This document shows, one piece after another, positions 36,601-46,247 of a DNA stretch of 64,000 nucleotides. The DNA is from Hyperoplus lanceolatus (lineage: Eukaryota > Chordata > Actinopteri > Uranoscopiformes > Ammodytidae), in the NCBI GenBank assembly GCA_026929865.2, contig CM049407.1:18527501-18591500 (forward strand), written 5' to 3'. Positions within the stretch are counted from its first letter, which is position 1; every line of letters begins with the position of its first letter. Position numbers and translations under genes: made by a program. The notes below the pieces were generated by a model. The model saw nothing but the letters and a program-made list of their open reading frames with translations, ran no database searches and was not told the DNA's origin.

Positions 36601-39600
36601 GCTCCAAGAAAAAAGCAATGAAAAAAATATTTTTTGGCATTTTTTCCCCCTTGGGTAAATAATAAACACAATCAGATTTTTTTTTTTGCTTGGACCCCAT
36701 GGTTTTTTAAATATTAACCTCTACCAAACGGTTGAGATGGCGATTCATGGTTAAAGTACCAAAATTCCTAAACATACCAAAAACAGTAGAAAAGTAAAAT
36801 ATAACGTATAGGTATAATGAAATAAACAACAAAATATGTTTTGTGGGCATTGGATCAAGTTTTTTTCTTGTAGTATGCCACAGAAAATTGCTGTTTTTTA
36901 TTTCAACAGACGGAAATGTTGAATTGAGCAAGAAAACTTTGCATTTCCAACTTTCATCGTGACCTCATCTGTGTTGAGGTGTAACAGCCCAATATACTCA
37001 ACTTGAATTCACTTTTGATTGTATGCTAGCTGTCTTGTCATCAAAATACTGCAGTATAGCGACTGTCATAGTGCCACGGCTACTCCGATTCTCCAGGCAG
37101 TCTCATGTTCCATTGCCCGCTCACTTGCAAACAAGGCCCAGAGGTTCTTGAATTCCTGACTTATTCTAATACTTAAAAAAAACATTGCATAACACAGGAA
37201 AAAATTGCATCAATGACTTATGTCTTACCAACATTAGTCATTTGGTTGAAATCGGATTATGTTTGATAGTTATGATTTCCACATATTTAGTTACGATTTC
37301 CACATATTAATTTAAGATATTTACCAAATTCAATCGGAAAACATCCTGTTTGTTATATTCTTGGACAATATATCAAGGCGTAGTCATGGTGGGGAGGGGT
37401 TACAGTTCAGTGGGCTGAGGATCTCATCTCTGCTGTTTGCAGATGATGTGGTAATGATGGCATCATCGGTCTTTGACCTTCAGCTCTCACTGGATTGGTT
37501 CGCAGCCGAGTGTGAAGCGGTTGGCATGATGATCAGCACCTCTAAATCTGAGGCCATGGTGCTCAGTAGGAACCTCATGGATCAACTCCAGATATGGAAT
37601 GAGTCCTTACCCCATAGTGAAGGAGTTCAAGTAGCCTACTTTTGGGTCTTGTTTGCGAGTGAGGGAACAATGAGAGTGAGATGGCCAGAGAATCGGAGCA
37701 GCAGGGGCGGTTTTGCACTCGCTTTACCGCAATGTTGTGACGAAAAGAGAGCTGAGTCAGAAGGCAAAGCTCTTGATCTACCGATCAATCTTCATTCATA
37801 CTCTCACCTATGGTCATAAAGACTGGGTAAGACCGAAAGAACGAGATACGAGTGCCCAAAATGGGTTTCTTCAGGAGTTTGGCTGGTAGCTCCCTTAGAG
37901 ATAGGGGAAAAGCTCAGTCACCCTGAGAGATTTGGAGTAGAGATGCTGCTCCTTTTGCAAAGAAAGTAGTTGAGATGGTTGGGACATCTGGTAAGGATGC
38001 CCCCTGGGCGCCTCCCCAGGGAGATGTTCCAGGCACGACCAAGACTCAGGACTAGATTGCGAGATTACATCTCTAAGCTTGCCTCTGAACACCTCAGGAT
38101 CCCCCAGTTAGAACTGGTTAATGTGGCTAAGGAAAGGGAAATTTGAGATCCGATGGAGCCGTTGGCCCACCGACCCAACCCTGGATAAGTGGATGGGCAA
38201 CGTATAAATGGCTGAATTTTGAAAAAATCTCAGAAAGTGACAAAAACGACATAAATAAGAAATTATTTTAGCATATTTATGATGAAATAGCATTACATGT
38301 TTCATATTTACAGCAATGAATAATCAGAAGTATTGATTTGTATTGCACATATTAAATTATAATAGCATTACATGCACTTTGCTACATTAACCATAAAGTG
38401 GTAAAACAACCGTTTGGTTGGGGTAGTTTTCAAAAAATTATTACACGTTTATTTAAGTCTTTTTTGTGGTATCAATTTACATAATTCTGATCATTAGGCG
38501 CTGGACAATATGACTTGTTGAAAAAATATAATTTCACCCAAAAACTGTCAACATGTTTGGTGTGATTTTCCTGTTTACGATTTTCAGGTTTTAGGGGACC
38601 TAAGAGGCATACCATTTAAAGACACAGTGACATCTAGTGGGTTTTTTAGGATAACATACGTTAGCCGAATGGTAGAGATGGCCCAATCAGGTTTAGTTAA
38701 ATTGAGCAACCCCCTCAATAAAATATAGTGACTCAAAATGTGCTCTACCAAACGTTTGAGCAGGGAGTTAAAGGGTTAAAATAATGGCCTAAGTCACTTT
38801 TTTGCCAAAATGATTTTCTTGCCTAAATCAGCTCCTTGTGATGCTGGCCACCTCTGGTAAAACTCTCAGCATCCTCAGTTGAACAGATCATGTGATACCA
38901 CCCCTTTAGTGTAATGGCCTATGTCAAGAGTGTGAATTAGGCCATTTTATTTAGCCTAAGTCACTAGACGGAGTGACTTCGGCAATTTTATAAGCGTTTC
39001 AAAATGGCGGTGGTTTGTAAAAAAATATATTTTATATGAAATTATAACCAAATATGGTAAACATTTACAATACGGTTTAGGGTTAGGGTGTTATTTGCAT
39101 TAACAGTAAGTTTATTTACCATTTAATTACCATGATTATTCACGTAATGCCTAGTTCATGCTTAATATCTTAGTTAATCAGTTAATTTAAAGGTGTGGTA
39201 AATGATTATTCAGAATGTTTGTTGACAAATCGCTTTTTGTCAACATCAGTGAATATCTCCTCCCAATCTGCTACCAGTCCATACTGTGTGAGCACTGACA
39301 AAAATCTTGTTAATACACAGCCTAGGCTAGGGAATTTTAACAAAGAAGATCCGCTTAACCCACCTTTAATGCTAAGTTCATGCTTATAAAACATTAACTT
39401 AGCATTGATTAATGCTTATTAAGCATTAAATAACCATTAATTAATGATTATTAAGCATTACATAACCATTAATGAATGCACCCTTATTGTGTGCATTGAT
39501 AAGAAAAGATAAGATAAGATACAACTTTATTAATCCCCGTAGGAGAAATTTGTTTGTTGCAAAAACAGCCCAGCAGCAGTGGAAGGACACAGACAGATAA

Positions 39601-41070
39601 AATGTCCTTGGTAGCCTGCCACACACGTCAAACGACCTGAGCCTCCTGAGGAAGAAGAGTTTGCTCTGACTCTTCCGGTAGAGGGCCTCTGTGTTGTCTC
39701 ACCAGTCCAGTTTATTGTTGATGTGTACTCCAAGGAATTTATACGAATCCACCGTCTCTATTTAAACCCCCTGGATGGAAATAGGGGTTGGGGGCTTCCT
39801 CTTCCGGCGGAAGTCCACCACCAGCTCCTTGGTCTTGCCGATGTTGAGTTGGAGGTGGTTCTCCTCTGCCCATCTGACAAAGTCCTCCACCACACCTCTG
39901 TACTCGTCCTCCCTGTCCTCACTGATGCAGCCCTCGATGGAGGAGTCGTCTGAGAATTTCTGGAGATGGCAAGTTCCAGAGTTGAAGCTGAAGTCAGAGG
40001 TGTAGATGGTAAAGAGGAAGGGTGAAAGTACTGTTCCTTGGAGTGCGCCAGTGTTGCTCATCACAACATCTGACAGGCCGCTCTGCAGCCGCACGTACTG
40101 TGGCCTGCTGGAAAGGTAGTCACCAATCCAAGCAACCATGTTGGGGTGTACCTGCATTGCTGAGAGCTTCTTCTCAAGCAGGGGAGGCTGGATGGTATTG
40201 AACACACCGGAGAAGTCGAAGAACATGACTCTCACTGAGCTCCCCGGCTTCTCCAGGTGTGAGTAAGCCCTGTGCAGCAGGTAAATGATGGCGCCGGCCA
40301 CGCTGAGTTGGGCCTGGTACACAAACTGCAGTGGGTCCATGGAGTCACACATCTGGGGCTTAAGGTGAGCCTTTCGAAGGTCTTCAACTGGGGCACCTTC
40401 TTCAGCCTCAGGGAAAGGTTGAAGAGGTGTTGGAACACTCCAGCAAGCTGTCCGGCACACGCTTTAAGCACCTTGGGATTGATGTACTGTTCCTTTCGAG
40501 CTTGCCCTCCAGCCTCTCCTTATAGCATGTTTTGGCCGCCTTTAGTTCCCTTCTCAGTTCCTTCTGAACTGATTTTACCCCCTCTCTGTCTCCTGCCATA
40601 AAAGCCCTCTTCTCCCTGTTGAGTATGTTTTTAATGTTCTTATTGATCCAGGGTTTGTTGTTAGGAAAACAGCGGACCTTTTTTTTTTTTTTTTTTTTTT
40701 TTTTTATACTTTATTGTAGGATCATATAGTATTCCTAGTAAGTTATTTTTATATTTACATCATCCTACAAACATTTTTTTTTTTTATAAATGTAAACAAT
40801 ATAAATAAATGAATAAGTAAATAAATAAACAAAAATAACAAAATGTAGTAATGATAAATTATATATATATATACATACACATACATACATATACACACAT
40901 ATATATATACATACATATACATACACACATACATACACACACACATATACACACATACATATACACATACATACATATAAACACACATACACATATGTAC
41001 ACACATATGTACATGTACATCCGCATATGCCTAGGCCAAAATATATTCATCAGTACTACATATAATTAAA

Positions 41071-41119
<49 letters not shown>

Positions 41120-43281
41120 AAAAGAAAATAAATAAAAATAAGACAAAAAAAAAAAAAAAAAAAGAACACATAAAGTATATACAGACAAGTTCAACTCTTC
41201 CAGCTCCTCACGACTTTCTTCAGGATATTAATAATACTAGTTTAATTACAATCCATATATGTTAACCATTTATTCCATCGTAACGAACACTCAGTTTCTA
41301 GGTTTCTAATTTTATAGGTAGTTATTTCCATTTCTAAAATATTATTTACGTTTGACTTCCAGTTTTTAAAAGATGGTGGACTAGGTTTTAGCCAGTTCCT
41401 TGTTATCTGTTTCATTGCTGCTATCCTAGCAGCGGACCTTCTTGATGGGTACAACGCTGTCCTCACAGAACCTGATGTAATCTGTAATGCAATGGGAGAG
41501 TCCCTCAATGTCCTCTGTGTGGTCCTCCAGGAACAGATCCCAGTCTGTACTCTGGCAGCAGTCCTGCAGGGCCTCCTCAGCCTCTCTAGACCACACCTTC
41601 CCAGTCCTGGTGGTAGCCGGCTGCTTGCTTACTACAGGCTTGTACACAGGTGTAAGGTGTATCAGGTTGTGGTCAGACTGGCCGAGGGGAGAGGAGCTGT
41701 ATGCCTCCCTCACATTGGCATAAAGCAAGTCCAGGATTTTATTTCCTCTGGTTTTACATTTCACATACTGTGTGAAGCTGGTCAGAGTTTTGGAGAGGGA
41801 GACATGATTGAAGTCTCTGTTGAATATCATGAGAGCTGTGGGGTGCCGAGTCTGTAGTCTTGCGTCGGTAGAGTGGATTAATGGTGCCATTCACAGCCAA
41901 ACTTCCCTCTGTCTCATGAGTCTATGTGTGCGCCACTAGCATATTCAAATGTTTGTGGCATACCCTTCCTCATGGTATGTTACAGTAGTTGGGGAAAAAA
42001 ATAAATGCACTGCTTTGCCTTACTTATCCCAGAATTAATTTGGCCCAAGTCAGGTTCAAAATTGCGTAAATCGCAAAGGCATGTTCATAAATTGGCCTAA
42101 GTCATTTTGTCCTCTCATGTTACACAATTGACTGACATCCTTATTTGTATATCAATAGTCATCTATTGTCATAACCTTTTTGTTTGAAATGATTCATAAA
42201 TATCATATACTCTATATATGATTCAGTTTTTTGTTTTCTGAACAACTTGAAAATATGACTTAGGCCATTATTTTAAGAGGGTGACGATATGTGTATTTTT
42301 TTCACTGTGTGAGTTAATCTGCAGGGAATGTATTCTTATGTATTTTTAGGAGGATTGATACCACAAAACAATGATGGTTAGCTTAGTTAGCCTAGGACAA
42401 GACTGAAACCGCTAGACGAGCTCTAAGTGACAACATGTTCCTACTAAAAGAGCTTCCTACTTTAAAGCTCACCAATTAACAGTACAAATTGTGCAGTCCT
42501 TGTACATGATTTAAAGTCATGACGAAATTACATTTTGTGTTTAACAGAGGGTTTATGTGCCAGATTTCTTGGTTGGGAGACATTTCCAGAAAAACCAGCG
42601 GAGCTCGTAGGAAGTTACTTCTCCCACTCTCAAGCCAGGTTAACAACCAGGTTTCCACATGTTTACAATATGCTAAGCTAAGCTAACCAGCTGCCGCATT
42701 TAGCTTAAAGGTGCTTCGAGGAACTTTCAGTTTGTGTTAATTCTTGCACAAAAGCGATAGGGTTTTTAACACACCAGCTGTAGTTCCTGGGTGAGCATAC
42801 CCATGACAAACAGGCATTAAGAAAAACTATATAGAAGTAGCCTTCTTTGCGCTGATGGTCTCATTTGCTTTTACATGTAATTTATGATCATCAGAGGACA
42901 AATTAGACTTAGTTTCAGAAATATTTAAAGGTTTCTTGTAGCACCTTTAATTTTTCATGGACATTTCAGTGCTGTGGGTCTGGGGCCCTGGAGCAGTCTG
43001 CCCACTGGCTCACTTCAAATGAGACACTGAACTTTTTTGTTTCCTTTATTATTATTATTTTTTACACTCAAGTAGCCTACTTCTTATACACTATGTGCAA
43101 CTTATTTTACTGTAGTGCTCAGTAGGTATACTGACCCTTTTCCTGAAGCTCAACCTTCATACCTTGTAAAGGCTTCATCCAGATCTTCACAGTCACAGCA
43201 ACATCCGTACTGGACGATATCACACTCACAGCAACACATAGGGTCATCGGGCTCTGGAGGCTTTAACTTCTCCCATTGCAT
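33636..43281 (-). CDS. zdhhc23: Palmitoyltransferase ZDHHC23 (NIDD)
   Basis: Minus-strand coding exons 43281-43163, 36355-35771, 34962-34795 and 33912-33636 give 382 residues (human 409). It is a multi-pass membrane S-palmitoyltransferase. The N-terminus has clustered cysteines (MCCCECD, CCCDCEDLDE). Membrane segments are visible at about residues 67-110 and after the catalytic domain. The DHHC cysteine-rich domain runs from CPVCKVVRPPRAGHC to the DHHC tetrad at residues 230-233, with C233 as the acyl-carrying cysteine. The conserved NVTERE motif lies near the end. The C-terminus is TDLV, giving the D-x-V ending preferred by the nNOS PDZ domain; mammalian NIDD binds nNOS through such an end. 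The first coding intron is about 6.8 kb and packed with nested transposons. A small acceptor at 43291-43292 puts 9 bases of leader on the first coding exon. Confidence 0.95.
35253..35725. mobile_element. Interspersed repeat family C, copy in zdhhc23 intron
   Basis: Starts TTAA-AGGTCACCTTTTATGC at 35253 and ends near 35721 before another TTAA. The same family, in opposite orientation, lies at about 45214-45587, where it ends GGTGACCT-TTAA. Sequence starting AGGTCACC with ATGCAAAATGCA is typical of a common fish non-autonomous DNA repeat. The two ends do not form a clear inverted repeat. Confidence 0.6.
36497..36587. repeat. 74-bp tandem repeat at the left end of the composite element
   Basis: A unit starting TATCGTCACCCTC repeats with a period of 74 bp (36497 and 36571). 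The second unit is cut at TTAA by the 2.2-kb insertion and resumes at 38780 (AATAATGGCCTAAGTCAC, then CAGCTCCTT). Confidence 0.82.
36584..38779. mobile_element. 2.2-kb TTAA-flanked piggyBac-type element
   Basis: Body 36588-38775. Ends read CCATTTAACTCCCGCTC and, inverted, CCCTTTAACTCCCTGCTC. TTAA flanks both sides (36584-36587 and 38776-38779). The undisturbed site CCCTCTTAAAATAATGG survives, inverted, at 42266-42284, so this insertion is proven against an empty site. The interior is AT-rich at both ends and holds a LINE fragment at 37361-38210 but no recognisable transposase. Confidence 0.82.
37361..38210 (+). mobile_element. LINE reverse-transcriptase fragment (3' part)
   Basis: An open frame starting 37361 contains SSLLFADDVVMMASS, the reverse-transcriptase active site (FADD), followed by FAAECEAVGMMISTSKSEAM and a frame-broken tail in which GHLVRMPPGRLPREMF is still readable at about 37980-38030. 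This is the end of a common fish non-LTR retrotransposon. 5'-truncated and with stops and shifts, so dead. Confidence 0.8.
39187..39369. mobile_element. MITE family E, copy 2
   Basis: Body 39191-39365, 175 bp, flanked by TTAA on both sides. Starts AGGTGTGGTAAATGATT and ends CCCACCT. Its middle (CAGTGAATATCTCCTCCCAATCTGCT) matches the copy at 4845-5024. Confidence 0.7.
40671..41440 (-). mobile_element. 5'-truncated L1-like insertion inside another LINE
   Basis: Body 40681-41430. Direct repeats AGCGGACCTT at 40671-40680 and 41431-41440 flank it. On the minus strand it begins with the last about 60 codons of an L1-type ORF2 (ARIAAMKQITRNWL through LRWNKWLTYMD, stop near 41242), then an AT/AC microsatellite-rich 3' UTR and a poly-A tail ending at the repeat. 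Removing it restores the frame of the host LINE. Confidence 0.85.
40857..41116. repeat. Compound TA / CA microsatellite
   Basis: Long TATA, ACATAC and CACACATA runs in the 3' UTR of the L1-like insertion. They give open frames of alternating Cys-Val or His-Thr on both strands that are artefacts. Confidence 0.9.
42715..42950. mobile_element. TTAA-flanked MITE (family F)
   Basis: Body 42719-42946, 228 bp, in zdhhc23 intron 1. Starts AGGTGCTTCGAGGAAC and ends GTTTCTTGTAGCACCT; TTAA at both sides. Imperfect 17-bp inverted repeats. Single copy in this window. Confidence 0.65.
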
Positions 43282-44244
43282 AATGGCTCGCTAAAGATGA
43301 CTGAAGTTTACAACAAAAAAAGGCCATCATTTGTACTCTTGTACACTTTAGCAATGATATACATACACAGTTACAGCACATTGGTGTGGGGAAAATATTC
43401 AAATATAGCCCTTTACAGCAACCATGCAGGTAGGCCTATTGAAAGTGATTTGGATATAAAAATATCTTGCCCTAATTTGACCTCCCTTTTAATTGTTTCT
43501 TCATATCTTAGAAACAATGATAATGATGGCAAATCTGGTGTAAATCTAACTTCAAGTGAAGTTTGTAAAAGGCCAAATCTAACAGTGATCTGGATTACAG
43601 AAGACTTAACGATGCACACGGCAAAAAACACATGAAGGACAGTGAGTCCAATAAAGACAATAGAAACAGGTGATAGCACCAAAGCTTTGATTCAGTTTAC
43701 TGCTTATAAATCAATTTACAGAAACAGTAAATCATTCTTTAATCATCTAAAACAATACTTTTTAAAATCCAAAGCTTAACATAACACAGGATACAGCATG
43801 TTTTCGCTACACCTGTCATTTACGTCAAAATCCTTTGTCTGCTATAAGAAATTATTTATTTCTAAAATCAGAAGGTTCTCAGTCCCAAGAGCTTTGAATG
43901 TAATTTGTTTAAACGAGGCCACTGTGTCTACAGGGTCAAACTAACTGGGCCAGCAAACGCAAGTCCTCAACACTCAGAGATTTTGTCGAGTTATGTAAGT
44001 GTTAAGAGTGATTAGTTGAATCCGATTTATAACTTTGACCCTAGATAAACAGGAATAAACAGTAAATATATTAAATACAAAGAAATATATATTTCATCCA
44101 GCTTTAGTCTGTGTGTAGTTTCCTCCTTTAACCGTTTTTGTCAGCATTGTCTAATAACGATCACTATCATTCACCAACAAGAACTTACTAAACTAAAATC
44201 CATCTTCACGAAGAATAATGCCTTTGAATATTTTTCTAACTTAC

Positions 44245-44400
44245 CTTTTGTCTCCACAAGAAAAATACAAAACCATCAACACACATGGGCTGTCAAATTT
44301 ACTCTCTCCAAGTAAAATAAAAATGCGATCTTCTGCGAATGATGATGAGGAGAATGATTGAGAAGGTGAGCCCCTGTCACCAAGCTCCTTCTCTAAATGA
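44245..44400 (-). other. Probable non-coding first exon of zdhhc23 (5' boundary not defined)
   Basis: A strong donor AAAAG-GTAAGT on the minus strand has its exon edge at 44245, and a matching acceptor (CATCTTTAG) precedes the first coding exon at 43290. The exon start is unknown; the upper coordinate is a placeholder. Confidence 0.4.
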
Positions 44401-45010
44401 CTGAGGGGGGGAAAAAGCAAACAGCAGCCTACTTTCTCATCAGTCATTTGTGTTGAAAAAGGAAATTGGCATGTTTCTCCTCTGGTGTTGCTGTGGCGAC
44501 AGCGTGTCATTGCAGTGAGATGGTTTTCATTTCTTGGATTCCCATGGTAAAAGTGTCCCAACTGAAGGCAACTTGGATTCCCTCCTGAGAAGTGGTTTGA
44601 TAATGTGTTGCATCTGCCGGCTCAATTTTCCCAAGACTATCCTCCTATTTCATTAAATAGTTCACAAGTTGTCCTCTAGCGTAGCCTGCTTCTGCTTTCC
44701 AGCTTCTTTCAGTTACAATTTTAAACTTTAATACTGGCATGGTTTGGTAAATATAGGCGCTACCTTGAGAGAGCATGAGAGCCACAAGCCTCACATACCT
44801 CGTCCCACAGCTGACAGGCTAAGTTAAGGTGATCAAAAGCTGCAGGAGCAAGCCTGGCATTCACACTGAGCTGGAAGAGAGAGTGTATATGAGAAGTATG
44901 ACAGGCACTCATGGATGGAGTGAGAGATGATCCATGGGGCAGCCCCACCCTCCGGGATCATATTTCCTCCCACAAGCCACATGGCTGCTCACAAACAGAC
45001 AACTCTGGAA

Positions 45011-45115
<105 letters not shown>

Positions 45116-45213
45116 GTTGGTCAGAAACAGCCTGCTCCTGTGCTGTTAACATGAGTCCTGTTTTTCTGCACATTTATTAAGTCTGGTATCCAGACAAATG
45201 TTTATTATTGAAA

Positions 45214-45587
45214 TTTAGGTTTCTACTAGAAGCTGTTTTCCAAAAGCCCTTTTCTTTTTCATACAGTGCCATTGCTGCATCTCCTGAGGAGAGATTCTCC
45301 TCTTTTCACCCTTTGTCAGAAATGCTCTGTTTTAGAGACTGCCTCTTTAAGCCCCACCTTCCAAAAAGCCCTATGTGCTCTGACTTGCCATGAATCGTCT
45401 GCCATTTAATGAGGGGGCTTAGCTTCCAACAAACTTTTTTTAACAGAGGTTTTCAGAAAGGATGAGGTGGAGAAAAAGATTATTGTTTTTTTTTCTCATA
45501 CTTTGGAAGTCTCTAAACACAACCATCCATATTATTATTTATTTTTTAAACTGAAAAAATGCATTTTGCATAATTGGTGACCTTTAA
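45214..45587. mobile_element. Interspersed repeat family C, second copy
   Basis: Opposite orientation to the copy at 35253-35725: GTTTCTACTAGAAGCTG on the left, GCATTTTGCATAATTGGTGACCT before TTAA on the right. The shared middle includes AGTGCCATTGCTG and AAGCCC-CCT segments. Confidence 0.6.
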
Positions 45588-45818
45588 AGTCTTGTCTTAG
45601 CATCGACCACATTACTAGGTGATTAGGTATTCGACTTTATTTTAAGACTGATCAAGACCGCAGCTGTGGGGTTTTCACCTTAATTTAAGTTGTGAATGGC
45701 AATAAAAGCAGTGAATATAATAATCTTACTTTATTTTTTGTGGGTGTTTTTTCCAGGAATGTGGATCTTAAAGATACATTTGCAGCTATACTATGGTGTG
45801 CATGTTCCACATTTTAAC

Positions 45819-46247
45819 TTAAAGCTGGGGTGGAGGATTCGGGGAGAAAATGGCAGTTGGGATAGAGATTCAAATTCAAATACCTCAACCGCTCCACTTG
45901 TTCTCTTTGGTCACTCCCCTATGGTCCCTCCCTGACACACTCTACACACCAACAAAGTCGTGCCAAAGTGAATGGACAGTCCCAACAGCCAATAAGAACA
46001 GAGAATCAGAGCCTCGCTCTGATTGGTCAAAGTGTACAGCTCATGTTAAAGGTGAAGTAAGTGATTTATTTATGTTAATATAAGTGTTAAATCACTCTGT
46101 TTGAAGAACGCAGTGCATTAATATGGTGACGTGGGGACGAGGGAGGGGACTGCTGACTGCAGTCAGTGACAGGAAGTTAGCTAAACTGACCATTCCGCTT
46201 ACTGAACCTTTAACTTTGACCAATCAGAAATCATACCCCAGCTTTTA
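45819..46247. mobile_element. MITE family A, copy 2, split by a family B insertion
   Basis: Body 45823-46243. Left flank TTAA, right flank TTTA (one change). Outer parts match 22071-22313; at the internal TTAA a 160-bp family B element interrupts it. Confidence 0.88.
46046..46213. mobile_element. MITE family B, copy 1 (nested in family A)
   Basis: Body 46050-46209, 160 bp. Ends AGGTGAAGTAAG and CTTACTGAACCT, TTAA duplicated on both sides. The empty site (CATG-TTAA-CTTTGACC) is present in the intact family A copy at 22275-22288. Matches the ends of 55717-56201. Confidence 0.9.

Larger units (their letters stand above)
39500..41930 (-). mobile_element. Non-LTR retrotransposon (CR1/Rex1-like), interrupted by an L1-like insertion
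   Basis: Minus strand. The upstream part (41890-41441) ends the endonuclease domain (LDLLYANVREAY, then GQSDHNLIHLTP). The frame then resumes at about 40670 (FPNNKPWINKNIKNIL) and reads through reverse transcriptase (VMFFDFSGVFNTIQPPLL, GTVLSPFLFTIYTSDF, KFSDDSS). The 3' end near 39505-39545 carries GGGATTAATAAAG followed by a short GATAA repeat. The active site reads SDDS; both this and several frameshifts show it is dead. The element is 5'-truncated. Confidence 0.85.
36497..42289. mobile_element. 5.8-kb inverted-repeat composite element (outer layer of nest)
   Basis: The two ends are near-identical inverted repeats of about 35 bp: TATCGTCACCCTC at 36497 and GAGGGTGACGATA ending at 42289, each followed inward by AAAATAATGGCCTAAGTCA. 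The motif GGCCTAAGTCA or close variants recurs in the subterminal DNA near 38788, 38950, 42045 and 42090. Inside are a TTAA element (36588-38775), two MITE-like or LINE insertions and a second nested LINE. I see no clear target duplication outside the ends. No transposase for this outer element is visible. It occupies most of the first coding intron of zdhhc23. Confidence 0.7.

Noticed and set aside
39073-39092. TTTAGGGTTAGGG, possible interstitial telomere repeat
   Set aside because: Only two units in AT-rich DNA; expected by chance.
44241-44561. 106-residue minus-strand open frame
   Set aside because: No family match and it crosses a strong splice donor at 44245; more likely part of the zdhhc23 leader.
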